A stretch of DNA of 18,609 nucleotides from an uncultured Lachnospiraceae bacterium. GTDB lineage: Bacteria; Bacillota; Clostridia; Lachnospirales; Lachnospiraceae. The translations under genes and the position numbers were made by a program. The stretch is taken from positions 1-18,609 of the forward strand of contig CAJOPI010000347.1 in the NCBI GenBank assembly GCA_905236275.1. The letters are read 5' to 3'. The notes under the pieces were generated by a model. The model saw nothing but the letters and a program-made list of their open reading frames with translations. It did no database searches and was not told the DNA's origin. Below, piece by piece: positions 6,580 through 16,066 of the stretch. How positions within the stretch are numbered: the first letter of the stretch is position 1; each line of letters opens with the position of its first letter.

Positions 6580-6981
6580 ATGTCTGATATAAAATCAAAA
6601 GCCGTTCTTTTATATTACTTTTCATCAAGCGAACTTTTATCACATGGCAAAACGGCCTTAAGAAAAATCAGCGACACCCTTGACATTTTTCTTGCCTCAA
6701 AGTCAAATCTTTCAATAATCTGGTATCATGACCCCAAATTAGATGATTACCTCAAAAGCGACGCTCCCGATATATGGCAGGGATATATTGCTCTCGAAAA
6801 AAAATTTGTCGATTCAGCCTCAGGTATTTTAATTAAAGACCCCTCAAAAGAGGAGTCATTAATAGAAGAATGTACTGCCTATTACGGAAGCGGCGGTTTT
6901 CTTGCAAATTCCTGCGTAAATGCCGGCAAACCCGTTATGATACAGGACCTCTCAACAACATCCGCTCTGAGGAACAGTTAG
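6580..6981 (+). CDS. Stand-alone protein resembling the C-terminus of CDP-glycerol glycerophosphotransferase-like proteins
   Basis: A 133-residue protein with no signal peptide. Its pattern AVLLYYFSSSELLSHGKTAL, then KISDTLDIFLASKSNLSIIW, then a C-terminal AYYGSGGFLANSCVNAGKPV followed by MIQ, matches the closing subdomain of long CDP-glycerol:poly(glycerophosphate) transferase-like proteins found in Lachnospiraceae surface-glycan loci. Those end with a similar AYYGD...TGKPVMIQ. Where they carry an RPHP-type motif, this one has WYHDPKLD, so the histidine site looks altered. It lacks the preceding catalytic region and is probably not a transferase by itself. It starts at an ATG nine bases after GGGGGG and is driven by the promoter at 6516-6544. 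It ends 12 bases from the convergent cyclic-di-GMP gene. It may be a remnant or a regulatory partner. Confidence 0.7.
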   Translation: MSDIKSKAVLLYYFSSSELLSHGKTALRKISDTLDIFLASKSNLSIIWYHDPKLDDYLKSDAPDIWQGYIALEKKFVDSASGILIKDPSKEESLIEECTAYYGSGGFLANSCVNAGKPVMIQDLSTTSALRNS

Positions 6982-6993
6982 TACCCCCGCTTA

Positions 6994-9900
6994 TCACTTA
7001 ATTCCCTTCAAAAATATCTTATTACCATACATCTCCGTATCGGCGCGTTCGAAGACTGTTGAGACATTTCTGTCACTGTGATATCTTGCCATTCCGGTAG
7101 CTATTACAAGACCGCCTTCCCTGCAATTCTTTAGATTAGCCCTGTAAATCTTGTCCATTAGGTACTCGATATTCCTGTAGTCCTCTCCCTCAGCGATTAC
7201 GGCAAATTCGTCACCGCCTATCCTATAAACTGCGCTGTGCTTGAATATACGGCAGATATAGGAGCAGCCCTCCTTTATAAAATGGTCCCCTGCCTTATGT
7301 CCGTAGGTATCATTTATAATCTTGAGCCCGTTAAGATCGAATACCACAACTGCAAATTCCGGTGCGTTTCCGTCCCCGATGAGCTTGTCGATCTGCATTT
7401 CCGCATCAATATAGGCATGCTTGTTCTTTACTCCGGTAAGAATGTCGAGATTTGCTATATTCCTTGCAGCCGTAAGCTTCCTTATGTATTCCTGTTCCCT
7501 TTTTATCTGGTCATCAACGTCAATAAGACCCACGATAATCTGCGGACCTTCATCATCTGAAATCTTTGCCGCCCGAAGCGATACATACCTCGGTATTCCA
7601 TTCAGCATGAGCCTGTAATTAAAAGCAAAAGTTCCCTTGCTTTCAATCTCATTCAGCACATTTTCCTTTGTGAATACCGACATAAACATATCCATATCCT
7701 CTATATAGACGACTTTGGAACCGTTTATCCTTGACCTGCCGTAAAAGTCTTCACCTTCACCGGATATTCCAAGACCCTTGAAGTTCTCCGTAGAACTGAA
7801 CTCGATATAACTGTCATTTACAGGATTAACAGTATAAATACAGATAAAATTACCCGCTAAAGCAGTCATTCGTGCGTAAGTCTTTCTCTCCTGTGCAATC
7901 CTTTCAAGCTCCTCCTTATGCCTTATCTCAGCATCATTATCCACATAACCCAGCATAACAACCGCCAGTGCAGCCTTGCCGTTTACCGGATTGACCGCAA
8001 CCCTCCTTATAAGGAAATGTATGAGACCGCCATCGTTGGTTCTCGCATCGGTAACTATCTTTTCTCCCGTTTCCTTGCAGCGTTCCAGCGCATCGGCATA
8101 TTCAAAGGCAATTTCATTTTCATCAAAGGAGAAAATAGTCTTTCCTGACTCCACGAATTCAGGATAGTGACTCTGCATATATTCCCTGTAAGTCCTGTTT
8201 CCTCTGATAAAGCTGTATTCCCTGTCGCCCAGTTCGATTATGAACATAGGCATGGTGTTGAAATAATTTTTAAGGCTCTCATCACCTTCCGTCGCAAAGG
8301 ACATATCGTAAAGATTGATATTTCCTATTGCCGAATAATAAGCGAACTCCGCAGGATTTTCGAAGCCTATTCCCTTTCCGTTCCTATACCTTTCCAAAAT
8401 CGTATCAATCGGAACAGGTTTACTGTAAAAATATCCCTGAAGTCTTGTACAGCCGATTTCCTTCAAAAATTCAACCTGATTTACAGTCTCAACCCCTTCC
8501 GCAACGGTTTCACTTCCGAGACCGTTCACCAGCCTTATAAGCTCCGTAATAATTACCCTGCTGCCTTCATTTTCACCGATTTTGTCAACAAAAAACTTGT
8601 CTATCTTTACCACGTCAAAATGAATTTTCTGCAAAATATCAGGCGAGGAGTAACCGCTGCCGAAATCATCCATCCAGACTCTGAAGCCCAGCTCCCTGAA
8701 GCGTTCCACCTGAATTTTCATAAAATCCATATTAACCATCAAAACGCTCTCGGTTATCTCAATCGTTATCTTATTTCGTTCTATGCCCGCTTCATCTACC
8801 CTGCGCCTTATTTCCTCAACTATATCGCAAGCAAAAAAATCAGTTCTCGAAAGATTTATCGAATTCGAAACTACGTAAAGTCCATCCTCTGACTGTTTTT
8901 TCAGCTTTAGAAGTACCTGTTCAAGCACATAGAGGTCAAGCTTATAGGATATTTTGGCATCTTCGAGTACGGGGATAAAATCCAACGGAGGCATAAGCCC
9001 CTTATTCGGGTCTATCCAGCGCACCAGTGCTTCTTCGTCACAGACCCTTCCATTCGCAGCCCTGACTATCGGCTGGTAATAAACCTGTATCCAACCCTCC
9101 GAAATAGCCCTGTCAATATTTTCTATGACATATCGCTTTACCTCAAAGCGTTTCAGCATATCTGTATCGAAATATATTACCTGTGTATCATAGATATTTC
9201 CGGCAGAGTCACAGGCAATCTTCGCCCTGTCGCAGGCCGTCGTCACAGATACCCTTTCAACGCTGCTGTCATAGATGCCTATCCTTATAGGCAGAGTCCG
9301 CCCGTCATTTATCATTTTGATGTCCTTGATAAAGCCGGCAAGTCTCTGGTTTAAGTTATCCGTATTTGTATAAACCGCAAAATGATCCGCGGTAACGCGG
9401 CAGCAGTTATCGTTGCTGAAATGCTTTACGAGTGCGTTTCCGACAGACTTTATAAGTTTATCGCCTTCGGTATAGCCGTATTTCTGGTTATAGGCTTTCA
9501 TGCCATCCAAATCCATGAAAATCAGAGCCAGTTCTCCTGTCTCTTTATCAAGTGACTCATGGTATGACTCTGCCATTTCGAAGAAGTAGTTCATATCCGG
9601 CAGACCTGTAAGAAAATCGTAGCGTATCTTCTTCACATTGCCTTTTTTCAAGGGGTAATTCTCATGATTTTCCTTTATTCCCAGAAGTATGTCGTTGTCT
9701 CCCGGACGATAAATGCCCTCATTTACGTAATTGATTACGGCAAGTCTCTCCCCGGTCTGCTTGTAGATATGTTTTCCGATTGCATGAATAATGATATAGT
9801 CCTCCCCGATTTTCGAACGGTAGGACACATCATAATCTCCGCCCTCTGTTGCAAAGCGCACCGCAGCGTCCGCGATTTCCGCCACATCGTCAGGATGGGC

Positions 9901-10089
9901 ATCGCGGTACATGTTGTGATCCATGAGGTAATAGGCTTCTTCAAGGCTGTCAACGCCTATAAGCCTCCGAAAACCCTCAGACAGGGCAATAGTCACCACG
10001 CGCTTATTCACAAACTGGTATACCGCGCAGGCTATACTACTGCCTTCAATCAGTTTTAGTTCCTGTTCATTATAATGATATCGCTCCAT
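6994..10089 (-). CDS. Cyclic-di-GMP signalling protein, PAS-GGDEF-EAL-PAS-PAS-GGDEF
   Basis: A 1031-residue cytosolic protein with no evident membrane segment. A PAS-like sensor (about 1-125) is followed by a degenerate GGDEF domain (about 150-315). There the signature reads TADHF (233-237), so cyclase activity there is unlikely. The EAL phosphodiesterase domain (about 325-570) has EAL at 353-355. It also keeps the asparagine of SINLS, the glutamate of EITES, the DDFG metal pair, the lysine of VVKID and the glutamate of AEGVE, so it should hydrolyse c-di-GMP. Two further PAS-like regions (about 600-870) lead to an intact GGDEF domain with GGDEF at 958-962. It lacks an RxxD inhibitory site at the usual position. 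The protein is thus probably bifunctional. AGGAGG precedes the ATG. It lies 85 bases after cobQ with no terminator seen. Confidence 0.94.
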   Translation of the reverse strand: MERYHYNEQELKLIEGSSIACAVYQFVNKRVVTIALSEGFRRLIGVDSLEEAYYLMDHNMYRDAHPDDVAEIADAAVRFATEGGDYDVSYRSKIGEDYIIIHAIGKHIYKQTGERLAVINYVNEGIYRPGDNDILLGIKENHENYPLKKGNVKKIRYDFLTGLPDMNYFFEMAESYHESLDKETGELALIFMDLDGMKAYNQKYGYTEGDKLIKSVGNALVKHFSNDNCCRVTADHFAVYTNTDNLNQRLAGFIKDIKMINDGRTLPIRIGIYDSSVERVSVTTACDRAKIACDSAGNIYDTQVIYFDTDMLKRFEVKRYVIENIDRAISEGWIQVYYQPIVRAANGRVCDEEALVRWIDPNKGLMPPLDFIPVLEDAKISYKLDLYVLEQVLLKLKKQSEDGLYVVSNSINLSRTDFFACDIVEEIRRRVDEAGIERNKITIEITESVLMVNMDFMKIQVERFRELGFRVWMDDFGSGYSSPDILQKIHFDVVKIDKFFVDKIGENEGSRVIITELIRLVNGLGSETVAEGVETVNQVEFLKEIGCTRLQGYFYSKPVPIDTILERYRNGKGIGFENPAEFAYYSAIGNINLYDMSFATEGDESLKNYFNTMPMFIIELGDREYSFIRGNRTYREYMQSHYPEFVESGKTIFSFDENEIAFEYADALERCKETGEKIVTDARTNDGGLIHFLIRRVAVNPVNGKAALAVVMLGYVDNDAEIRHKEELERIAQERKTYARMTALAGNFICIYTVNPVNDSYIEFSSTENFKGLGISGEGEDFYGRSRINGSKVVYIEDMDMFMSVFTKENVLNEIESKGTFAFNYRLMLNGIPRYVSLRAAKISDDEGPQIIVGLIDVDDQIKREQEYIRKLTAARNIANLDILTGVKNKHAYIDAEMQIDKLIGDGNAPEFAVVVFDLNGLKIINDTYGHKAGDHFIKEGCSYICRIFKHSAVYRIGGDEFAVIAEGEDYRNIEYLMDKIYRANLKNCREGGLVIATGMARYHSDRNVSTVFERADTEMYGNKIFLKGIK

Positions 10090-10174
10090 ACGATAGGAAC
10101 CTCCTGAAAAAATTCTCCACCATTTTCAGTCTACCACAGTCCGCAGTTTATTTTGGTTCAATAATTAAAACATT

Positions 10175-11620
10175 CTATGATGTCATACAGCTAAAAATTT
10201 TTTTGACGTCGAGACTTTCCCGCAAAGTCTCCGCGAGACGGCGGTAGGACTCCTCTCTTATATCCCGTTCACTTTTTACGGCTATCTCGCCTACCTTTTT
10301 TCCTTTGAGCTTAATTATCGTCTCGACTATCTTTGCGGCAACACCCTCTGCATCAAATATTCCATGAACATAACTTCCGTAAATATTTCCGGCATTGCAG
10401 AACGGATAATCAGACTCCCCGACGTGGATTTCATATCCCTCGAAATCCATTCCCGAAAGCGGACTTAATTTTCCTTCGAGTGTCGGAAATTTTCCCTTAG
10501 TCTGCGTTCTTATTTTTTTATCCCTAAGCACCGTCTCAACAGGCAGAAGTTCAAGTCCTCTCAGTTCCCTGATGTCGCTTTCTATTCCTTCGGGGTCGGA
10601 TATCTTTCTTCCAAGCATCTGATATCCGCCGCATATTCCAAAAACTATTCCGCCCTTTCCAGCGAAGCGTTTTATCACTGCTTCAAGCCCATTCTCACGA
10701 AGCCGTAGCAAATCCTCCGCGGTGTTTTTGCTTCCGGGCAGGATAAGCATATCAGGCTCGCCAAATTCTTCAACTGACGAAATATATCTCAGAGATAAAT
10801 TTTCAAAATTTTCAAAAATGTCAAAATCGCTGAAATTTGAAATACGGGGCAGTCTTACAACCGCAATATCAATATCCTTAGCTTCCCTTCTCATTTCGAA
10901 TCTTTCACTGAGCGAATCCTCGTCGGGCAGCTCCAGCTCCATATAAGGCACTACTCCGAGAACAGGTATGGATGTTTTTTCTTCGAGGAAATCGAGTCCC
11001 GATTTAAGGAGTGAAACGTCACCCCTGAATTTATTTATGATAAAGCCTTTTATGCGTTTTCTCTCACTCTCTGTCAGAAGCTCCACAGTTCCTACGAGCT
11101 GCGCGAATACCCCGCCTCTGTCAATGTCTCCGACGAGAATAACAGGCGCATCGACAAGCTCCGCAAGACCCATATTTACGATATCGTTTTCACGCAAATT
11201 TATCTCTGCCGGACTCCCCGCTCCTTCAATGACTATCGCTTCAAATCTTTCCGAAAGATAATCAAAGGCATTTATAATGTCGGGTATAAAATCCTTTTTG
11301 TGCGAAAAATATTCCCTCGCGCCCATATTCCCTAAGACTTCACCGTTTACGATAACCTGTGAGAGTGTATCGTTTGTCGGTTTCAGGAGGATGGGATTCA
11401 TCTGCACCAGCGGCTCCGTTCCTGCCTCTTCCGCCTGTGTTACCTGGGCCCGTCCCATTTCAAGTCCCTGCTTCGTGACGAAGGAATTGAGTGCCATATT
11501 CTGTGACTTGAAGGGTGCCGTCTTAATTCCCTTTTCCATTAAAATACGGCAAAGTCCGGCGGTGAGGATTGATTTCCCCACCCCGGACATTGTGCCTTGT
11601 ATCATTATTTTTTTGCTCAT
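10175..11620 (-). CDS. cobQ: Cobyric acid synthase
   Basis: A cytosolic glutamine-dependent amidotransferase that amidates carboxyl side chains b, d, e and g of adenosylcobyrinic a,c-diamide with ATP, late in corrin ring synthesis. The N-terminal dethiobiotin-synthetase-like domain has the P-loop GTMSGVGKS and the CobQ stretch [20 protein letters not shown]. The C-terminal class I GATase domain has the nucleophile C330 in FGICGGYQM and histidine H419 in SYVHGIFD. I chose the ATG at 11620 rather than the TTG at 11632 because it gives an ATGA overlap with the glgP stop and starts directly at [13 protein letters not shown]. That makes 481 residues, normal for the family. No strong ribosome site is seen, so translation is probably coupled to glgP. 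No other cobalamin gene or riboswitch is in the window. Confidence 0.95.
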   Translation of the reverse strand: MSKKIMIQGTMSGVGKSILTAGLCRILMEKGIKTAPFKSQNMALNSFVTKQGLEMGRAQVTQAEEAGTEPLVQMNPILLKPTNDTLSQVIVNGEVLGNMGAREYFSHKKDFIPDIINAFDYLSERFEAIVIEGAGSPAEINLRENDIVNMGLAELVDAPVILVGDIDRGGVFAQLVGTVELLTESERKRIKGFIINKFRGDVSLLKSGLDFLEEKTSIPVLGVVPYMELELPDEDSLSERFEMRREAKDIDIAVVRLPRISNFSDFDIFENFENLSLRYISSVEEFGEPDMLILPGSKNTAEDLLRLRENGLEAVIKRFAGKGGIVFGICGGYQMLGRKISDPEGIESDIRELRGLELLPVETVLRDKKIRTQTKGKFPTLEGKLSPLSGMDFEGYEIHVGESDYPFCNAGNIYGSYVHGIFDAEGVAAKIVETIIKLKGKKVGEIAVKSERDIREESYRRLAETLRESLDVKKIFSCMTS

Positions 11621-13893
11621 CTGAGTTTCCAAATATCACGATTATATTCTGCAATGGTTCTATCCGATGAGAAGAAGCCTGCCTTTGCAATATTCACAAG
11701 CATCATCTTCTTCCACTTCTCCCTGTCTTCGAAATCCTCAAAAATCCTGTCCTTTGCCTTGATATAACCTTCTAAGTCGATAAGTGTCATGAACCAGTCT
11801 TTATTCAAAAGCTCCTTATAAAGCCTTTCAAGGTTTTCCTTATGTCCGACCTTCAAGGCTTTCTCGCTTACGATAAAGTCAACCGCTTCCCTGATAACGG
11901 GTGATTTATCATAATAATCCTTTGAAACATAGTCAGCCTTTGCATAATGACTGATAACGGTATCACTGTCCACTCCGAAAATGTAAATATTTTCGTCGCC
12001 TACAAGCTCATGTATCTCCACATTCGCACCGTCATCTGTTCCGAGTGTTACCGCACCATTCAGCATAAACTTCATATTCGAAGTGCCGGAAGCCTCTTTT
12101 GAAGCAAGTGATATCTGCTCCGAAACGTCACAGGCAGGGATAAGCTTTTCAGCGTAGTCAACATTATAATTCGTAACCATGACGACCTTGAGGTAAGGAC
12201 TTACGTCCTTGTCGTTATTTATAATCTCCTGCAATACAAGAAGGAGATGTATGATATCCCTTGCGATAACATAAGCGGGTGCCGCCTTTGCCCCGAAAAT
12301 GCAGGTTATGGGTCTCTTAGGTTTCTTTCCTCCCTTGATTTCAAGATATTTATGGATAATATACAGCGCATTCATCTGCTGGCGCTTGTACTCATGAAGC
12401 CTCTTTACCTGTATGTCGAAAATCGAGTCAGGCGAAATCTCTACGCCCTCGCGTTCCTTAATTACCTTCACGAGCTCAGCCTTCTTCTGATCTTTTATAG
12501 CGCGTATTTCGTCCAAAATCTTCGTGTCATTCTTAAATTCAAGAAGCTTCTTCAGATCATCTGCGTTCTTTCTGTAGGACTTACCGATAGTCCTGTCAAG
12601 CAGTGCCGCAAGGGGTCTGTTTGACTCGAGAAGCCATCGCCTGAAGGTGATGCCGTTGGTCTTGTTGTTGAATTTGAGCGGATAGAGCTGATAAAAAGCA
12701 TTCAGCTCCGTTTCCTTCAGAATGTCCGTATGTATTGCCGCAACACCGTTTACGGAATAGCCGTAGTGAATGTCGATATGCGCCATGTGGACTCTCTTTT
12801 CATCATCAATTATCCATACCTTTGGATTGTATCTGTAAGCCTTCTTTATCCTGTTTGCAAGCTCCTTGATAATAGGTACAAGTACAGGAACGACCTTTTC
12901 CAGATAGTTTAAAGGCCACTTCTCCAAAGCCTCCGCAAGTATCGTGTGGTTTGTATAGGCGCAGGTCTTCGAAACCACCTCGATTGCCTCATCAAAAGTA
13001 AATTCCTCTTCCTGCGTAAGTATGCGGATAAGCTCTGGTATTACCATTGTAGGGTGTGTGTCATTTATCTGTATTGCAACATGGTCGTAAAGTGTATGCA
13101 GGTCATAGCCCTTTTCCTTCATTTCCTTTATGATAAGCTGGGCACCGTTCGAAACCATGAAATACTGCTGATAAATCCGAAGAAGATTTCCCGCTTCATC
13201 AGAGTCATCGGGATAGAGGAAAAGCGTAAGGTTCTTGTCAACGGCAGTTTTGTCGAAGTCAATCCCCGTCTTTACAAGTGACTCATCTACCGTTTCGAGG
13301 TCGAAAAGATGAAGCTTGCTCATTCCGCTGTCATAGCCGACTACGTCAATATCATACATAACAGATTTAACGGTCTTGTCACCGAATTTTACCTCGAAAG
13401 AAACGTCAGTCTTTCTAAGCCATGAATATCTCTTGTCAATCCAGGTATCCTTCTCGGCATTCTGCAAATGCTCCTTAAATACCTGCCTGAAAAGTCCATA
13501 GTGGTAATTAAGTCCGATACCCGCGCCGGGAAGTCCGAGCGTTGCTATGGAGTCCATAAAGCAGGCTGCAAGACGTCCGAGTCCGCCGTTTCCGAGTGAG
13601 GGCTCAGGCTCTTCCTCTTCAATCTCTGTGAGGCTCTTGCCGTTTTCCCTTAAGATTTCCTCAATCTCATCATACACGCCTAAATTTATAAGATTGTTTG
13701 AGAGAAGTTTTCCGATAAGAAATTCAGCAGAAATGTAATAAACCTGCCTGTCGCCGCTGTTGTATTTTTTTTCCGACATCAGGTCTTTGCCGAGCTGTAA
13801 TAAGACATGATAAAGCTCCGCAGTCGTACACTGTCTGACAGGCCTTCCATAGAGCTTCCTCGCCAGTTCATCGAATTTGCTTTTAAGTTCCAT
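11617..13893 (-). CDS. glgP: Glycogen/starch alpha-glucan phosphorylase
   Basis: A GT35 family, PLP-dependent enzyme that releases glucose-1-phosphate from the non-reducing ends of alpha-1,4-glucans. The 758-residue length fits the short Firmicutes type. Visible signatures are the N-terminal [13 protein letters not shown] and [19 protein letters not shown], the central DTHPTM and [12 protein letters not shown], and the PLP lysine K608 in [18 protein letters not shown] good AAAGGAG site lies eight bases before the ATG. A perfect TATAAT is found at 13982-13977. It is the first gene of a minus-strand run and its stop overlaps the cobQ start. No other glycogen gene (glgB, glgC, glgA, malQ) lies in the window. 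Confidence 0.97.
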   Translation of the reverse strand: MELKSKFDELARKLYGRPVRQCTTAELYHVLLQLGKDLMSEKKYNSGDRQVYYISAEFLIGKLLSNNLINLGVYDEIEEILRENGKSLTEIEEEEPEPSLGNGGLGRLAACFMDSIATLGLPGAGIGLNYHYGLFRQVFKEHLQNAEKDTWIDKRYSWLRKTDVSFEVKFGDKTVKSVMYDIDVVGYDSGMSKLHLFDLETVDESLVKTGIDFDKTAVDKNLTLFLYPDDSDEAGNLLRIYQQYFMVSNGAQLIIKEMKEKGYDLHTLYDHVAIQINDTHPTMVIPELIRILTQEEEFTFDEAIEVVSKTCAYTNHTILAEALEKWPLNYLEKVVPVLVPIIKELANRIKKAYRYNPKVWIIDDEKRVHMAHIDIHYGYSVNGVAAIHTDILKETELNAFYQLYPLKFNNKTNGITFRRWLLESNRPLAALLDRTIGKSYRKNADDLKKLLEFKNDTKILDEIRAIKDQKKAELVKVIKEREGVEISPDSIFDIQVKRLHEYKRQQMNALYIIHKYLEIKGGKKPKRPITCIFGAKAAPAYVIARDIIHLLLVLQEIINNDKDVSPYLKVVMVTNYNVDYAEKLIPACDVSEQISLASKEASGTSNMKFMLNGAVTLGTDDGANVEIHELVGDENIYIFGVDSDTVISHYAKADYVSKDYYDKSPVIREAVDFIVSEKALKVGHKENLERLYKELLNKDWFMTLIDLEGYIKAKDRIFEDFEDREKWKKMMLVNIAKAGFFSSDRTIAEYNRDIWKLR

Positions 13894-13976
13894 TCATACT
13901 CCTTTCAACACATGTTTATCATTGTTTTTATGGTAAAACTTTTGTTAATCAGTTATGAAAGCAACACTACAAGGCA

Positions 13977-14005
13977 ATTATATAACATCTGCGGGAAAAT
14001 TAAAA
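13977..14005 (-). promoter_or_regulatory. glgP: Candidate glgP promoter
   Basis: On the minus strand a perfect TATAAT (13982-13977) lies 17 bases after TTTTAA (14005-14000), a weak -35. The predicted start near 13970 leaves a leader of about 77 bases before glgP. The poor -35 suggests either a modest promoter or one needing an activator. Confidence 0.4.
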
Positions 14006-14034
14006 CAGCAAATATTCTTACAACTCATATCAAA

Positions 14035-14063
14035 TTGATACCGATTTTCTTTTGTGATAAAAT
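14035..14063 (+). promoter_or_regulatory. Extended -10 promoter of the AI-2E family gene
   Basis: TTGATA (14035-14040), a 17-base spacer and TAAAAT (14058-14063), with TG one base before the -10, form a strong sigma-A promoter. The start should fall near 14070, about 26 bases before the ATG at 14096. It lies back to back with the glgP promoter. Confidence 0.55.
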
Positions 14064-14095
14064 TAGAATAAAACATGACAATCGGAGAAAGTGAA

Positions 14096-15328
14096 ATGAA
14101 ATTTAATCCTGATAAAAAATACATCTATTGGGGGCTTACGGCTTTCTTAGTAATAATAGCCTGCCTCGTTGTATCTTATATAGTCTACAACTTTTCAAAC
14201 TTCTTTAAGGGGCTCGGAAATTTCACCTCTGTCCTGACACCTATAGTAAACGGCTTTCTAATAGCCTATCTCCTGTCTCCGCTCATGGATCTGTATGAGT
14301 ACAGCCTGATTCCGTATATCATAAGGCTGTTCAAAAAAGACAGTGAGATAAAAAACAAAAAGCTTATCCGCTATTTTTCGGTTTTTTTATCCATTATCAC
14401 TCTCCTGCTCGTTATCTATGCTTTTTTCCAGCTCCTTGTTCCGCAGCTTGTCAGCAGTATAAAAAGCATAGTTAATTCTTTTCCTGAATATGCCAATACC
14501 ACCTATGATTTTTTTGAAAATCTTTTTAAGGATAATTCCGATTTGGAAATGCTTATTTCAAGCTACTCGGATAATATTAACAAATTTGTCAACGAGAACC
14601 TTATGCCCCAGCTTAATAAAACACTGTCCAGTGTATCTTCAGGAATTTTCGTCGGGATTTCAAGCGGTCTGTCCTTCTTAAGAAACCTGCTTTTAGGTCT
14701 CATTCTTTCAATTTACATCCTCGCAAGCAGGGATACCTTTTTAGGACAGTTCAGGAAAATCCTCTTCGCAGTCCTGAACAAAAAACTGGCAAAGGATATC
14801 GTAGGTGAAATGCATTTTATAAATGCCACTTTCCAGAATTACATTGTAAGCAGCATCGTTGATTCGACGATCATCGGCATTCTCTGCTTTGTAATCTGCC
14901 TTATACTTGGTATCCCGTTCCCTACACTGATAAGCGTTATTGTCGGGGTAACGAACATCATTCCCTTTTTCGGTCCCTTCCTCGGAGCCATACCAAGTGC
15001 CCTGCTGATACTCCTTGCAGACCCGATAAAATGTATCTATTTCCTGATAATGATACTTGTCCTGCAGCAGTTTGACGGCAACTTCATCAAGCCAAAGCTT
15101 TTCGGCAGCTCCACAGGACTTCCGGGCTTCTGGGTACTCTTCTCAATCCTTGTCGGAGGCGGGCTTTTCGGAATTGCCGGAATGTATTTAGGCGTTCCTG
15201 TTTTTGCAATTATTTATATTTATATCAAGAAAAGGATACATAAAAAACTCTCTTTGAAGGGACTTCCGACCGAAACAAAAGATTATATCCTTACCGGCCG
15301 GAACGACGACCATCTCAATTCCTTATAA
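14096..15328 (+). CDS. AI-2E family (TqsA/PerM-like) membrane transporter
   Basis: A polytopic membrane protein of 410 residues. I chose the ATG at 14096 because GGAG lies eight bases upstream; the in-frame ATG at 14075 has no ribosome site and sits almost at the predicted transcript start. The N-terminus has an early pair of membrane helices (TAFLVIIACLVVSYIVYNFS and a second span around ILTPIVNGFLIAYLLSPL). A soluble helical region follows, then several more spans with the family's glycine- and proline-rich features (VGVTNIIPFFGPFLGAIPSA and FDGNFIKPKLFGSSTGLPGF). That layout matches PF01594, for which autoinducer-2 export or ion transport has been reported in different members. The substrate here is not predictable. 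It ends in a bidirectional terminator. Confidence 0.93.
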   Translation: MKFNPDKKYIYWGLTAFLVIIACLVVSYIVYNFSNFFKGLGNFTSVLTPIVNGFLIAYLLSPLMDLYEYSLIPYIIRLFKKDSEIKNKKLIRYFSVFLSIITLLLVIYAFFQLLVPQLVSSIKSIVNSFPEYANTTYDFFENLFKDNSDLEMLISSYSDNINKFVNENLMPQLNKTLSSVSSGIFVGISSGLSFLRNLLLGLILSIYILASRDTFLGQFRKILFAVLNKKLAKDIVGEMHFINATFQNYIVSSIVDSTIIGILCFVICLILGIPFPTLISVIVGVTNIIPFFGPFLGAIPSALLILLADPIKCIYFLIMILVLQQFDGNFIKPKLFGSSTGLPGFWVLFSILVGGGLFGIAGMYLGVPVFAIIYIYIKKRIHKKLSLKGLPTETKDYILTGRNDDHLNSL

Positions 15329-15344
15329 ATGAGCAAAAAATAAC

Positions 15345-15375
15345 CGCTGTACACAGGAACTACCGATGTACAGCG
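15345..15375. terminator. Bidirectional intrinsic terminator
   Basis: CGCTGTACA (15345-15353) and TGTACAGCG (15367-15375) form a perfect 9-bp stem with a 13-base loop. It is flanked by an A-rich stretch (15334-15343) and by ATTTATT. On the minus strand the stem is followed by TTATTTTTT, a good U tract; on the plus strand the tract is weaker. It sits in the 78-bp gap between the convergent AI-2E and cytidylate-kinase-like genes and should end both transcripts. Confidence 0.75.
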
Positions 15376-15406
15376 ATTTATTAACAGGTTAGATTCTTGT
15401 TCTATA

Positions 15407-16036
15407 TCAGCTTCTTTTCTCGTAATCTTCGATATACTGGCAGATAAGGTTGACCGTTCCATCAAGTCCAAGAACGGAGCTGTCGATTGCCAGGTCATAG
15501 GTTTCAACATGTCCCCATTTTTTTGAAGAATAATAGTCGTAATAACTCTTTCTCTGCTTATCCTTCTTCCTGATAAGCTCCTTCGCCTTTTCCCTTGAAC
15601 CTATATCATCAAAGCGCTTCATTATACGGTCTACCCTGTCTTCTATTTTTGAATAGATAAAGAGATTAATGACATTGTCAAAATCCTGCAGGGCATAGTC
15701 TGCACAGCGTCCAACGATTACGCAGGGACCCTCGGACGCAATCTTCTTTATGGTATCAAACTGCGCAAGAAAAACCTTATGGGAAACCGGCATGTCCACA
15801 TAGGTCGTGTTCGTATAACCAAACGAATAGGTATCCATTACAAGGTTGTAAAGAAACGAACTTGTCGGGCGTTCATCATGATTCTCGAAAACCTCTTCGC
15901 ACAAACCGCTGTCCTTTGCAGCCTTGGTCAGAAGCTCCTTGTCATAGCACTTAATACCAAAATGCTCCGCAAGCTTCTCTCCTATCTCACGTCCGCCTGA
16001 TCCAAACTGTCTTCCAATAGTTATAACTGTTTTCAT
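15407..16036 (-). CDS. Cytidylate kinase-like family protein
   Basis: A 209-residue P-loop protein of the cytidylate-kinase-like family (PF13189 type). The nucleotide-binding loop GRQFGSGGREIG is at 8-19, followed by a CMK-like helix and KCYDKELLTKAA. A middle IVGRCADYAL and a later DRVDRIMKRFDDIGSREKAKELI region resemble the arginine-rich lid that closes over the phosphates. The family is widespread in Clostridia but its true substrate is not established, and it differs from canonical Cmk, so I give no gene symbol. It starts 30 bases after the ROK kinase with AAGGAAGG upstream, so the two are probably co-transcribed. It ends at the terminator at 15345-15375. Confidence 0.88.
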   Translation of the reverse strand: MKTVITIGRQFGSGGREIGEKLAEHFGIKCYDKELLTKAAKDSGLCEEVFENHDERPTSSFLYNLVMDTYSFGYTNTTYVDMPVSHKVFLAQFDTIKKIASEGPCVIVGRCADYALQDFDNVINLFIYSKIEDRVDRIMKRFDDIGSREKAKELIRKKDKQRKSYYDYYSSKKWGHVETYDLAIDSSVLGLDGTVNLICQYIEDYEKRS

Positions 16037-16066
16037 ACCGGATGCCTTCCTTTCAAAAAATTTTTC

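Noticed and set aside
8167..8892. A 241-codon open frame on the plus strand inside the cyclic-di-GMP gene
   Set aside because: It lies fully antisense to well-conserved EAL and PAS sequence, has no ribosome site and shows no recognisable motif. It reflects codon bias of the real gene.
11620..11632. TTG at 11632 as the cobQ start
   Set aside because: The ATG at 11620 begins directly at the conserved N-terminus and gives a classic ATGA overlap with glgP; the TTG adds only four residues.
14075..14095. ATG at 14075 as the start of the AI-2E family gene
   Set aside because: It is only about five bases from the predicted transcript start and has no ribosome site, whereas GGAG fits the ATG at 14096.
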